Source: JADJWR01 sp963847675 | Lineage (GTDB): Bacteria; Pseudomonadota; Gammaproteobacteria; Burkholderiales; Burkholderiaceae_F | DNA: 64,000 nt | Direction of reading: 5' to 3' | Assembly (NCBI GenBank): GCA_963847675.1 | Contig: CAWKAP010000004.1 | Location: 248,001-312,000, forward strand | Shown here: positions 45,625 to 57,130 of the stretch, piece after piece | Layout: every line of letters begins with the position of its first letter | Numbering within the stretch: the first letter of the stretch is position 1 | Notes under the pieces: model-generated | Database searches by the model: none | What the model was told of the DNA's origin: nothing | The model's input: only the letters and a program-made list of their open reading frames with translations | Translations under genes and position numbers: made by a program

Positions 45625-46641
45625 ATGACTGAAACCGCCTTGCCGCCGCAGATCGCCGTCCGCGCTCTGCAGTCCAGCGATCTCGAAGCCGTGGTCGCCA
45701 TCGACCACGCGATCGAGGGTCGGCCGCGGCGCACCTACGTGCGGCGCCGGCTCGACGCCGCGCTGCGCGAGCCGGCGCGGCACGTGCAGTTCGCGGCCAC
45801 CGATGCGGACGGACTGGTCGGCTACCTGCTGGCGCGCGTGCTGGGCGGCGAGTTCGGCCGCGAGCAGCCTGGCCTGCGCATCGAACTGGTCGGCGTGCGC
45901 CGCGACCGGCAGCAGCACGGCATCGGGCGGCGGCTGCTCGATGCGCTGGTCGACTACGCGCGGCGCAAGGGCCTGGCCGAGCTGCGCACCGCCGCGGTGT
46001 GGAACGACCACGCCATGCTGCGCTGGTTCGACGCGATGGGCTTCGAGCTGTCGACCGATCGCATCGTCGATTGCCCGGTCGGCGCCGGTGCGTACCGGCC
46101 CGAGCGGGACGACGCGGTCGGGCTGCCCGCCGGTTCCGGGCCGGGACACGAGGTCGACTACAGCGCGCCGGCCGGCAACGACTACGAGAAGCTGGCGCGC
46201 GACTCGGCCGACCTGCGCGCGATGAAGGCGGACGACCTGCCCGCCATCGTGCGCATCGACCGCCTGCTCACCGGCCGCGACCGCGGCGAGTACATGCGCA
46301 CGCAGCTTGCCGAGGCGCTCGACGACTCCGCGATCCGCATCTCGCTGGTGGCGCGCCTCGACGACACCGTGGTCGGCTACCTGATGGCGCGCACCGACCT
46401 CGGCGACTACGGCCGCACCGAGCCGGTGGCGATCATCGACACGATCGGCATCGATCCGGAGTACGCGCACCGCGGCGTCGGCCACGCGCTGATGTCGCAG
46501 CTGTTCGTCAACCTCGGTGCGCTGCGCGTGGAGCGGGTCGAGACGATCCTCGCCCCGCGCGACCTGGCGCTGCTCGGCTTCCTGTACGACTGCGGCTTCG
46601 CGCCGTCGCAGCGGCTGGCGTTCGTTCGACGGCTTACTTGA
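45625..46641 (+). CDS. Tandem GNAT acetyltransferase
   Basis: A 338-residue protein with two GNAT domains. The first (about 1-145) has IELVGVRRDRQQHGIGRRLLDALVDYAR, the acetyl-CoA-binding Q/R-x-x-G-x-G/A loop; the second (about 200-338) has IIDTIGIDPEYAHRGVGHALMSQLF. Each is followed by the usual helix and strand. Substrates may be small molecules or protein lysines. GAGGGAG lies before ATG 45625. A perfect palindrome lies upstream. Confidence 0.87.
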   Translation: MTETALPPQIAVRALQSSDLEAVVAIDHAIEGRPRRTYVRRRLDAALREPARHVQFAATDADGLVGYLLARVLGGEFGREQPGLRIELVGVRRDRQQHGIGRRLLDALVDYARRKGLAELRTAAVWNDHAMLRWFDAMGFELSTDRIVDCPVGAGAYRPERDDAVGLPAGSGPGHEVDYSAPAGNDYEKLARDSADLRAMKADDLPAIVRIDRLLTGRDRGEYMRTQLAEALDDSAIRISLVARLDDTVVGYLMARTDLGDYGRTEPVAIIDTIGIDPEYAHRGVGHALMSQLFVNLGALRVERVETILAPRDLALLGFLYDCGFAPSQRLAFVRRLT

Positions 46642-46706
46642 CCGCTGTACCGCGCGGGTCCGGGGACTGATGCAAAGCGGCTTCTCTTCCGGCTGAGCTT
46701 GCGTGC

Positions 46707-46934
46707 TCAGCTCCTCGCGAGCGCGGCAAACTCTTCGGGCGTCATTCCGGACGCGCGAATGAGGCTCCGGAGCGTGCCCTTGGCAATCTCACGGTGATCC
46801 GGCACCGACAACGACGCGATGTGCCCTTCCTTTACGAGGATGATGTGGCTACCGCGCTGGCGGGCGACCAGCCAACCCGCGGATTCGAATGCCCGCACGA
46901 CCTCGCGTCCGCTCAGTGTCGGCAATGCCGACAT
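46707..46934 (-). CDS. hicA: HicA-type toxin (YcfA family)
   Basis: A 75-residue protein with the dsRBD-like HicA pattern: LSGREVVRAFESAGW, RQRGSHIILVKEG (catalytic His in GSH) and SVPDHREIAKGTLRSLIRASG. HicA cleaves mRNA during translation. Its ATG overlaps the hicB stop (ATGA), so the antitoxin is translated first. Confidence 0.93.
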   Translation of the reverse strand: MSALPTLSGREVVRAFESAGWLVARQRGSHIILVKEGHIASLSVPDHREIAKGTLRSLIRASGMTPEEFAALARS

Positions 46935-47140
46935 CAGACCGTCACTTCGACTTCGCGGGTCTCAACGGTGAGGGGCATACCGCGCTCGGCGCGGACCTCG
47001 AGGCAGTCTGCGATGGCCTCTCGCACGTTGACCAAGGCTTCATCGCGGGTCGTTCCCTGGCTGACGCAGCCTGGAATCGCCGGGCACTCAGCGACCCATG
47101 TACCGTCGTCGTCTCGGATTACGGTGACGAGAAACTTCAT
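46934..47140 (-). CDS. hicB: HicB-type antitoxin
   Basis: A 68-residue partial-RNase-H-fold protein: KFLVTVIRDDDGTWVAECPAIPGCVSQGTT, then DEALVNVREAIADCLEV. It is the short HicB form without an evident C-terminal DNA-binding domain. It precedes and overlaps hicA. The pair marks the left edge of the accessory block. Confidence 0.92.
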   Translation of the reverse strand: MKFLVTVIRDDDGTWVAECPAIPGCVSQGTTRDEALVNVREAIADCLEVRAERGMPLTVETREVEVTV

Positions 47141-47583
47141 GAATGCATCCCCTTCGGATGTGCGGACTATATCAACCGCCCTGACGCTGGTGAATGCGAA
47201 GAAGCTCAGCCAATCTGCCGATCGGGTATCGCATTTCAGAACTTAGGAGGGCAGCGCCCTTTGACCCGGTAGTCACGCATTGAACCCGCCGCCGCTGGCG
47301 GCGGTGTGCAGGTGTCGAAGTCCACACAGGAGGCACCTGCTTCAAAAGAAGACAGTTGTTCTCTACCTTCAAGGCACCGTCGCGGACAGAGCGCCAGGGC
47401 AGTATCCGTCTTTGAACCGGCCGCGTCCATGCACCAAGGCAGTCTATGGTCAATCGCATCGGTGCTACGGACTTTTGTTATCGAAGTCGCGGGTGACTCG
47501 CATCTCCAAAGTGCGCGCCCGGTCACGCAATCGGCATTTGCGATGGCCGACATGGCAGTGCGTGAAGGCCGCGTAGTCGTTGG
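47141..47583. other. Gap without a confident gene
   Basis: Between hicB and the end of the giant RTX gene there is lower-GC sequence with short overlapping frames on both strands and a GC hairpin at about 47287-47306 (CCGCCGCC...GGCGGCGG) that may end the RTX transcript. No protein family is recognised. Confidence 0.4.
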
Positions 47584-50500
47584 CTATAGGAAGAGGGGCC
47601 CAACGAGGTCCGCACCTGCGCTGCTTCCGACTACTGTCAGCATCTCGGGCGCTTCGCCAACGAAGTGCATCGCCTTTGCGCCTGTCGTCTCGTCCAGCAA
47701 CCTGATTCCAGAGGGAGCGGCAACAGGTCCGAACGCTTGCGGTGAAACGCCGAAAGTGGCATCGCCGATCACCGCGGTGGCCGTGGCGAAGTCCAGCGCC
47801 CCCAGCGCGCCGTCACGCCCGTAGTGGTACGCCAAGTCTCCGCCCAAGGCGTGTGTATTGCTGCCGGCAATTAGGGCGACCCCGAGCGTTGCATCCGGAA
47901 TGGCCCAATCGCCAAGCGATGGATCGGATGCAAGTGCAGTATTGAATGCGCCAACCAGCGCAGCGAAATCGAACCACGCAACGCGGTGATTGAACAGCGG
48001 ATCTGCTGAAGACGCATCGTAGTTGTCACTGGAATCGACGACCATCTGCAACGTCGCGACGGTGCCGTTGCCGGTTGCCGCGTACCAGTTCGTGAACTTC
48101 AGGCTGTCGCCCGTTCCTGCGACATTGATGAACAAGTCATTGCCTGTGCGTGCCAGCCTCAGGTCGTCGTAACGCACACCGCCCAGCGTGATCGTGTCGT
48201 TAGCTTCGTTCAGCCCGGTGCTCGGCGTAGGCGCGCTGACGGAATCGGCGCCGTGGCCGCGGTTGAACGCGATGAGGTCCGCGCCGCCGCCCAGCGTCAG
48301 CGTGTCGTTGCCGGTGCCGCCGGCGAGAAACTCGCGACCGGTGCCGCCGGTGAGCACATCCGCGCCGTCGCCGCCGTCGAGCACGCTGTTGCCGCTCGAG
48401 TCCGTCAGCGTGTCGTTGCCGTCGCCGCCCTGGACAACGTCGTTGCCGGCGCCGCCGTTGAGCACATTCGCGCCGCCGTTGCCGCGCAGAAGATTGGACA
48501 GCGCGTTGCCGGTGCCGTTGATGGACGCAGAGCCGGTCAGCGCCAGGTGCTCGACGTTGGCCGGCAGCGTCCAGGTCACGGATGACTGAACGCTGTCGGT
48601 TCCCTCGTTCGCATTTTCGACAACCTTGTCCGACGTGGCGTCAACGACGTAGCTGTCGTCGCCGATGCCGCCAGACATCGTGTCGGCACCTGCGCCGCCA
48701 TCCAGGATGTCGTTGCCGGCACCGCCCGTCAGCACGTTGGCCGCCGCGTTGCCGGTGAGCCGGTTGTCGGCTGCGTTGCCCGTCCCGTTGATCTTTGCGG
48801 TGCCGATGAGCAAGAGGTTCTCGAGATTGGCGCCGAGCGTCCAGGTGACGCTCGAGCGGACCAAGTCGGTGCCGCCATCCGGATGCTCGGTGACGACGTC
48901 ACCGGTGGCGTTGACCGTGTAAGTGTCGTCGCCCGCGCCGCCGACCAGGGTGTCGTTTCCGGCGCCGCCGTCGAGAGTGTCGTCGCCTTCGCCTCCGATA
49001 AGCGTGTTGTTGGCGGTGTTGCCGAGCAGGACATTGGCGAGTGCGTTGCCGGTGCCCTGGATTGCGGCGGCGCCAGTCAGCGTGAGGTTCTCGACGTAGT
49101 CGCCCAGCGTCCAGGCGATGCTTGCCAGCACGAGGTCGACACCCTCATCGGCAAGTTCGACCACGGAGTCGCCCACGTGATCCACCACGTAGGTGTCGTT
49201 GCCTTTGCCACCGATCAGGACGTTGGCTGCGCTGTTGCCCGTGAGCACGTTGTCGAGCGTGTTGCCCGTGCCGTCGATCGCCGCAGTTCCCGTCAGCGTC
49301 AGGCTTTCCACGTGCTCGCCCAGCGTCCAACTGACGCTTGCCTGGACCAGGTCGATGCCTTCGTCGGCCAGCTCGACGACGACCTCGGCCGTGGTGTCGA
49401 CGACGTAAGTGTCGTTGCCCGCACCGCCACGCAGCGTGTCCGCGCCGGCGCCGCCATTGAGCACGTTGGCGGCCGCGTTGCCGAGGATCTCGTTGCCCAG
49501 CGCGTTGCCGGTGCCGTTGATGGCTGCGCTGCCGGTGAGGATCAGGCGCTCGACGTTGGCCGGCAGCACGTAGGTGACTTTCGACTCGACGGTGTCGTCG
49601 CCCTCGTCAGCGAGCTCGGTGACCGTGTCTCCGGTCGAGTCGACGAGATAACGGTCATCGCCGGAACCGCCGATCAGCTTGTCGCTGCCCACACCGCCAT
49701 CGAGCACGTCGCTGCCGGCGCCGCCGGTCAGCGTGTTCGCCCCCGCGTTGCCGGTCAGCACGTTATCGAGCGCGTTGCCCGTCGCGCTGAGACCGGAAGT
49801 GCCGGTCAGGACAAGATTCTCGAGGTTGGCGCCGAGCGTCCACGTCACGCTGGAGCGGATCGTGTCGGTGCCTTCATCGGCAAACTCGATGACGACGTCG
49901 CCGGTGGCATTCACCACGTAGGTGTCGTCGCCAATGCCACCGATCAGGATGTCATTCCCGCTGCCGCCGTCCAGCGTGTCGTTTCCGCCGCCGCCTTCGA
50001 GCGTATTGACGGCACTGTTGCCGGTGAGCGCGTTGTCGAGGGAGTTGCCGCTGCCGTTGATCGCGGCGTTGCCGGTCAGTACGAGCTTCTCGACGTGGTC
50101 GCCGAGCGTCCAGGTGATGCCTGCCTGGATCAGATCGGTTGCCCTCGTCGACGTTCTCCACGATCTCGTCGGCCGCGTTGTCGACCACATAAGTGTCGTC
50201 ACCGAGGCCGCCGACCATTCGGTCGGCACCGAGGCCGCCGTTGAGCACGTTCGCCGCGGCATTGCCGGTGATCCGGTTGGGCAGCGCATTGCCGGTGCCG
50301 TTGATCGTGGCGCTTCCGGTGAGTGTCAGGTTCTCGACGTTGTTCGCCAGCGTGTAGGTGACGCTCGCTTCGACGGAATCGGTCCCCTCGTTGGCCAACT
50401 CGGTGATCGCATCGCCGGTCGCGTCGACGAGGTAACGGTCGTCGCCAGGCCCGCCGATCAGCTTGTCGGCACCGGCGCCGCCGTCAAGAACATCGTTGCC

Positions 50501-53500
50501 TTCCTTGCCGGTCAACGTGTTGTTGGCGCTGTTTCCGGTCAGGACGTTGTCCGACGCGTTGCCGGTTCCGCTGATGCTGCTCGTGCCCGTCAGCGCCAAG
50601 TCTTCGATGCCAGTTGGAAGGGTGAAGGTGATCTTGCTGAGAACGAGGTCGTGCCCGGAGCCTGGGTTGTATGTCGTTTCGTCGACGAAGTCGCTTGTGG
50701 AATCGACGACATAGGTGTCGTTGCCGAGCCCGCCGTACATCCTGTCGGAGCCGGGGCCGCCGTCGAGAAGATCGTCGCCCGCGTAGCCCCAAAGAAAGTC
50801 GTTTCCTGCGAGTCCATTGATCTGGTCGCTTCCGGATCCGCCCGCAAGTGAATCGACATCGCTCGTTCCATTCAGAACGAGGTCCTCAATCAATACCGAT
50901 ACGTTGAAGGCGAGCGGCTCGCTCCGAGTGCCCGAATCGTCCGAGGCAACGATCCTGACCGGGATGCTGGTCTCGCCCTCGATGCGGCCGGCGGTTACCT
51001 GGACGCGCCATTCGCCACTGCTTGCGGTGGCCGGCCCGACTGCCAGCCAGGCCGGCAGAGGGGTGCCATCCCCCTGTGCGACCGTGTACACGAGGGGATC
51101 GCCGTCCGGGTCGCTGATCAACGCTGCGATCGGCCCCAGAGAAACCGGGCCGGACGTCTCGGTGATTGTCAGGTCCTGCAAGCTTCCGATCCGCTCGGGC
51201 GCTCGGTTTGGCAGCGCCGGGAGGATCGTGATGGTCACCGGGATGGATGCCGTTACCTCAAAGATGTCCCGCCACTCGGCCCGAAACTCGTATGTCCCCG
51301 CTAGTCCGTAATTCGGCGTTCCGACAAACCCAAAAGGACCGCTGTTCGCTCCATTCACCTGACCCAGCTCGTCCAGATCGATCGAGCTCAGGGAGGAGAT
51401 GCTGTCCTGTTCCGACATCATGTAGAAGACGAAGCCCGTGGCATCCCACGGATCGGTGTCGACGACCGCTCCTTGCGGGAACACGAAGGAGATTTCCTGC
51501 CCCTCGTACGCCGTGATCGTTACGGGTTGAGGCAGCAGCACCTGCGGCGCGTTGTTGGTCAATGAGGCACCAACCATCGCCTCGATCTGTGTCGTCGACC
51601 AGGTCTGCCCAGAACTGAATTGAATCGTGTCAATCGTCGCCCCTTCGAACCACCATTGGAAAAACACCGAGTCAGCACCGCCAAAGATGGACATCAGCAG
51701 ACCGCTTTCGACCCGGTTGAAGGCAACATCCGCCGGCGTGATCCCGGCACCCAGTAGAAGCTTGTCAGTGCCAGTCGCAGTGTCGTTGTGAATGACATCG
51801 CGACCGTCGCCAACGTTGAACATGTACGTGGTACTGCCTGACGCACCGACGACGAAATCGTTGCCCTTTCCGCCGGTCAGGACGAGGCTTCCGGCGCTTC
51901 CGGCGATGTAGTTGTCAAGAGCATTTCCGCCGCCACTTAAACTTGCAGAATTAGTTCCCGACAACGACAGGGCTTCGACGTTCGCCGGCAGTTGGTACGA
52001 AATGAAGGACGTGACGGAGTCGTAGCCTTCGCCCGGCTGCTCGTTGACCTGGTCGCCGGCCGTTTCGACGAAGTACTCATCGTCTCCCGGACCGCCGTAC
52101 ATTCTGTCCGCGCCCCCGCTGGCGTCGAGGGTGTCGTTTCCCGTGCCGCCGTAGAGCGTATCCGCGCTGTAGCTGCCCCTCAGGCTGTCATTGCCGGCCA
52201 GACCGTAGATCGAAACGGAAGCGTAGTAGGAGCCGGACGGCTCGTAGCGAAACCAGTTGTTCAGTGCATTGCCGGTCGCGATGAATTCGCCGCCAGAACC
52301 GGGGGGATTCATTCGGATGGTCTCCACACCCCTCGGAAGCGCGTAGGAGATGGTCGCGTCAACGGTGTCGCCCCATCCGCTCGAACCGGTCAGCGTTTCG
52401 ACGACCGTGTCGGCTGCGTTTTCGACCAGATAGAGGTCTTCGCCCACGCCGCCCATCATCAGGTCAGCGCCTGGGCCACCGTCGAGTGTGTCGTCTCCGC
52501 GTCCACCGATCAGTTCGTCGTCGCCCCCGCTGCCGTAGAGCGTGTCGTCACCACCGCCGCCGACGAGCACGTCAGGCCCAGGACCGCCTTGCAGCACCAG
52601 CGGATCTGTCAGGCTCGCCTCGATCATCGCGGTCGTCCACACCGTGCCGTCGGCAAACTCGACCCGGTCGAGCTTGTGCGTGACGGTCTGGCCGCTGTCG
52701 TTGACCGAGTCGGCCAGGTACCAATCGGCGATCGTGATCCGGTCCGCAGTCCCGGCCACGATCAGACGCAGCGATGAGCCTGCGCGTTGTCCTTCGATGT
52801 CGTCCGGAGCGATCCCGGCGCCGAAGCGGAGGGTATCGACGCCGCCGCTCGCATCGGTGTTGTCGAGCGTATCCGCGCCGTCGCCGCGGTTGAACACGTA
52901 GGTGTCGTCGCCCGCGCCGCCGATGATGTAGTCGTTACCGAGGCCGCCAATCAGCGTGTCGTTGCCGCCGCTGCCTTCCAGGTTGTCGTCACCGCCACCG
53001 CCGTCGAGCAGGTCGTCGCCGTGCGCAACGAGCGGGTCCCCGACAGGCACGAAATAGTCGCCGAGCAGCATGTCGCTGCCGTCGCCGCCATACAGCCGGT
53101 CGGCGCCGCCTCCGCCCTCGATGATGTCGTTTCCCGCACCGCCGTCGACGACATCGTTGCCATGCGCCGCTGCTGATACGAAGAGGGTCGCGTCGTCGCC
53201 CTTCAGCCAGTCGTCGCCATCGCCGCCGTTGATCGTGTCGTCGCCGCCCCCGCCGAAGGCCGCGTCGTTGCCGGCGCCCGCGTCGATGACGTCATTGCCG
53301 TGAGCTTCTTCCGGCACACGGTCGGCCCGCCCGTCACCGTAGAGCGTGTCGTTGCCTTCGCCGCCGGAGAGCGTGTCGCCCGCCCCGTCGCCGGCGATCA
53401 AATCGTCTCCGTCGCCTCCGTCGATGGTGTCGGCACCATGCGCCGCAACGACAACGTGCGACGCATCGCCGTCTCCGTAGAGCTGGTCGTTGCCGATGTT

Positions 53501-56500
53501 CCCAAAGAGTGTGTCGCCGCCGCCGTCACCGATGATCAGGTCGTCTCCGTCGCCTCCGTCGATGACGTCGGCGCCGTGCACCGCGATATCCACGACCGAG
53601 CCGGCGTTGTCGCCCAGGATCTGGTCGTTGCCCGCGCCGCCGAGCAGCGTGTCCGCGCCGCCGTCGCCGGTCATCACGTCGTCGCCGCTGCCTCCGTCGA
53701 GGAAGTCGTCGCCGTGCGCGGTCGCTTCGAGCGCTCCGTCGCTGGTGTCGCCGAACATGAAGTCGATGCCGGCGCCGCCGTACAGCACGTCATTGCCGCC
53801 GCCGCCGACCAGCACGTCGTTGCCGTCTTCGCCATCGAGGAAGTCGTCGCCGTGGTACTGGGCGGGTACGTCGGTCGCATCGCCCAGCAGCTGGTCGTTG
53901 TCCGCGCCGCCGTACAACACGTCGCTGCCGCCGTCGCCGAACAGCAGGTCGTCGCCTGCGCCGCCGTCGAGGTAGTCGGCGCCACTTGCGGCCGGATCGG
54001 TCTTCGCTGGCGATCCGTCACCGCGCAACTGGTCGTTGCCGCCGCCACCGAAAAGCGTGTCGTCTTTTCCGCCGCCGATCAGGTTGTCGTTGCCGTCGCC
54101 GCCGTCCAGATAGTCGTTGCCCAGGTCTTCGGTCGCCAGGCCGGGCTGCGGGCTGTCGCCCCAAAGCATGTCGTTGTCGGCACCGCCGAGGAGCACGTCA
54201 TCCTTGCCGCCGCCTTCCAGGTAGTCGTCGCCGCCTTCGCCATCGAGGTGGTCGCTGCCGTGAAAAACGCCAGCCAGTTCCGCCGGCATCGCATCGCCGA
54301 AGAGGCCGTCGTTGTCGGTTCCCCCGTACAGGACGTCGTCGCCGCCGTTACCCACCAGCTGATCATTGCCACCCTCACCGTCAAGATAGTCGTTGCCGTG
54401 GAACTGGCCGGCGAGTGTGGCTGCGTCGTCGTCGCCGACCAGCAGGTCGTTCTCGCTGCCGCCGTACAACTCGTCGGCCCCGCCGCCGCCGATCAACTGG
54501 TCATTACCGGAATCGCCGTACAAGCGATCGTCGCCGTGCACCGCGACCGGCGCGTGGCGAACGTCGCTGTCATCGCCCCACAAGAGGTCGTCGTCGGCGC
54601 CGCCGATGAGCACGTCTGCGCCGCCTTGTCCCTTGAGTATGTCGTCGCCGGTACCCCCGTCGAGTACGTCGTCGCCGTGCTTGTCGGCAGGTGTGCTTTC
54701 CAGGTAGCCGGCCAGCACGATGCCGTCGCCGTGCAGGACGTCGGCACCGTTTTCGCCGAACAGCCGGTCGTTGCCGCCCATGCCACGGAGTTCGTCGTCG
54801 TCCGCGCCGCCACGGGCGAGGTCGTCACCGCTGCCTGCAAAGATCCAGTCGTTGCCGGCGCCACCGTCCAGGAAGTTGCCGGCGTCGTCGCTGACCAGGT
54901 TCATGTCGACGCCGGCCAGCATCCAGCCCAGCAGGCCGTTGCTGTCGGGAGCGGTCGGGTCGTACACGACCCAGCCGAAGCCTCGCGCGCGTTCCGGGCC
55001 GTAGGCCACCGGCTGCGGCGAGTTCGGGCTGATGGGCGCCGCCCAGTTGCTGCCGTAGTGCGAGCCGAACACATAGTCGTTGCCGGTACCGCCGACGATC
55101 GTGTCGCGCTCGCTGCCGCCGAGCAGCAGATCGTCGTTGTCACCGCCGTCGATCCAATCCTCGCCGCCGCCACCGCCGGCCGCATCGTTGCCGCCGCCGA
55201 GCTCGAAGCGGTCGACCCCGGCACTGCCGAAGAACAGGTCCGGCTGCGGGCCGGGCACGCCGTTCGGATCGGGCACGTAGTTGATGCCGTCGCGCAGGTA
55301 GGTCGATCCGCTCGGATCGAGCGCCTTCACGAAGTCGCCGGTGAACGTGTTCTCGGGCGGCGGCAGGCTGGCCTGCGTGTCGGACAGCGTGATGCCGAGC
55401 TGGCCGATGGTGTAGTTGCGGACGGTGATCGTGTCGGCGCTGCCGGTCTTGAGGATGTACAGGGTGCCGGTGCTGCCGCCGCTGACGGCCGGCGCGAAGA
55501 CGTACGTGTAGTCGCTGTCGTCGCTGACCCAGGCGTTGCTCTGGCCGGGGATCTTCTTGCCTGCGGGAAGAGCATTGCCGTCGACCTCGATCCGGCCGGC
55601 GCCGTCGCTGTCTTCGATGGTGTCGTGACCGAAGGTGCCGGTGAACTGGTAGAGGTCGGCGCCGGTGCCGCCAATGAGCGTGTCGTTGCCGGCGCCGCCG
55701 TCGAGGGTGTCGGCGCCCGAGCCGCCAATGAGAAGATCGGGGCTGCCTTCGCCCGCAAGCGAATCGCCGCCTTCGCCACCCAGCATAGCGTCGCGCTTGT
55801 CTCCGGTGCCGTGCGCGGCGAGTGCTCCATCGCCGGATTGCACGGTCCAACGCCATTCGCCTTGCCGAAGTGCAGCCAAGTGCCCCGTCTGGCCCTCGAG
55901 GCCGGTGAGGGAAACGGTGGCTTCATACAGGCGCAGCCGCGCCTCATTCAGATCGCTGTGACCCTTAAGGAGGAACTGGACACCTCCAGCCAGCGCAGTG
56001 AATTCGCGCGTCGCTGACGAATCATTCGCCTGAGCAAACTGCGCGCCAAGCGCTGCGTGATACATCGCCGCGTTCATCGCGGGCGCGCCGGCAGTGCCGC
56101 TGCTCATGATGATCGCCACGTCTTGTGTGAGGACGTCAAGGGAGCCGAGTCCGGCGAGCTGGCGATTGACGAGAGACTCGAGAAGTCGCGGTTCGACTCC
56201 GCTCGGCGGACGCGCCGACATCAAAGCGGAGCCGAACACTGCCGGCAGCAGGCCGGCTTGCGAACGTACTGCTTCAAGAAACGAGGCGCTTGAGACAAAC
56301 GCCGTCAGCAAGGTCTGCGAGTGAAGATCTACGGCGCGGTCGATCAGTCCCCAAGTCGGGGTCGTTTGCGCCTGCGGGTCGAGTGCGCGTTCCGTGCCGA
56401 CGATCTTGCCTGTCGGCACGAACGGGTTGGCCAAGCCAAATGCTGCCAGAAGCTGGGATGGCACGACCGATAACGCCTCGCCCGTGACGAAAACGTGCCG

Positions 56501-57106
56501 TACCTGATCATCGCGTAGAAGTCGGCTTGGACTTGCCAGCAAAGCGCCCGTGGGATCGATCGCGACATAGCTGGCGAACGCGCTGGGTACGGAATAGCCT
56601 GCGGCAAGCAGAGCCGCCTTCAGCTGTGTGGCCACCGCCAGCGAGTCGGCGTGGCGCAGAAACGGAGCGGCATCGAACGTCACGGCTGGCTTGTCGAAGT
56701 AGACCGACATCAGCGCCGCGAGACCTCCGCCAAGAGAGTGCCCGGTGAACGTCACGGGCATCGAGGCGTATGCGGGATTGCTAATGAGATCGAGATAGAA
56801 CCTGGCGGCGGCAAGGACCTGCGGAGCGAGGATCAGACCACCGGCGGCGGGGAGGTTTCCCTGCAGCCAGTCTCGGGCGAAGTTTTCGATCCTGCTGTGA
56901 AACTCACCCGTTGTGCCGCCAAAGGCAACAACCAGTTGCGTGCCATCGGTGTAGGCGCGGGCGAGGAAGCCACTCGCTCGCGCATTCTCGCCTTGTGCGA
57001 TCTGCCAATCACCAGGCAACACGATTTCATTTGCAGCGGAAGCTACATCGGGACTCGCCGCATAAGCATTTCCCGAAAGTTGAGCCGCAACGACGTCTCC
57101 GATCAT
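47584..57106 (-). CDS. Giant RTX lipase, about 3,170 residues, with one frameshift
   Basis: The protein starts MIGDVVAAQLSGNAYAAS. Residues about 1-450 are a class-3 lipase domain with the nucleophile Ser124 in TFTGHSLGGGLAAL and a conserved His in DLHSQTLLTAFV. Then come RTX repeats, 13 units of 46 residues (52.9-54.7 kb), haemolysin-type calcium-binding-associated domains near 55.5, 52.8, 51.7 and 48.2 kb, two Ig/cadherin-like domains (50.9-51.5 kb), nine larger repeats (48.2-50.7 kb) and a C-terminus ending GADLVGPLFL. RTX lipases are exported by type I secretion; calcium folds the repeats outside. An extra T at 50139-50140 splits the frame (DEG|TDLIQAG); removing it gives one ORF. Preceded by a lipoprotein gene 24 bases upstream. 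The two Asp of the lipase triad could not be assigned. Confidence 0.85.
48250..50700 (-). repeat. C-terminal super-repeat array with 72/81/90-residue units
   Basis: Nine copies of the block (N/D)L-x-LTG-x(3)I-x-GTGNA-x-DN-x-LTGN are spaced by 90, 81, 90, 90, 81, 72, 90 and 90 residues. The differences are whole multiples of nine, one RTX nonapeptide. Each unit also contains DDTYVV-type and TWTLGANVE-type segments. Confidence 0.9.
52886..54680 (-). repeat. 46-residue HG(D/N)D super-repeat array
   Basis: Thirteen units begin HGDD, HGND, HGSD, HGAD, LGND or SGAD. Spacing is 46 residues (138 bases) in nearly all cases, with one 44 and two 47. Each unit holds four RTX nonapeptides (about 36 residues) plus a ten-residue non-RTX linker. 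Confidence 0.9.
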
Positions 57107-57130
57107 CCTCGTCTCCCCTGTTTCTCTTAT

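Noticed and set aside
48250..54680. Regular DNA repeats that might be taken for a CRISPR or satellite array
   Set aside because: The repeats are in frame, vary at third positions and encode RTX motifs; there are no unique spacers or cas genes.
53300..56017. A 905-codon plus-strand open frame opposite the RTX gene
   Set aside because: Its Val/Ala-rich repeats mirror the RTX codon periodicity of the minus strand; no ribosome site and no family.
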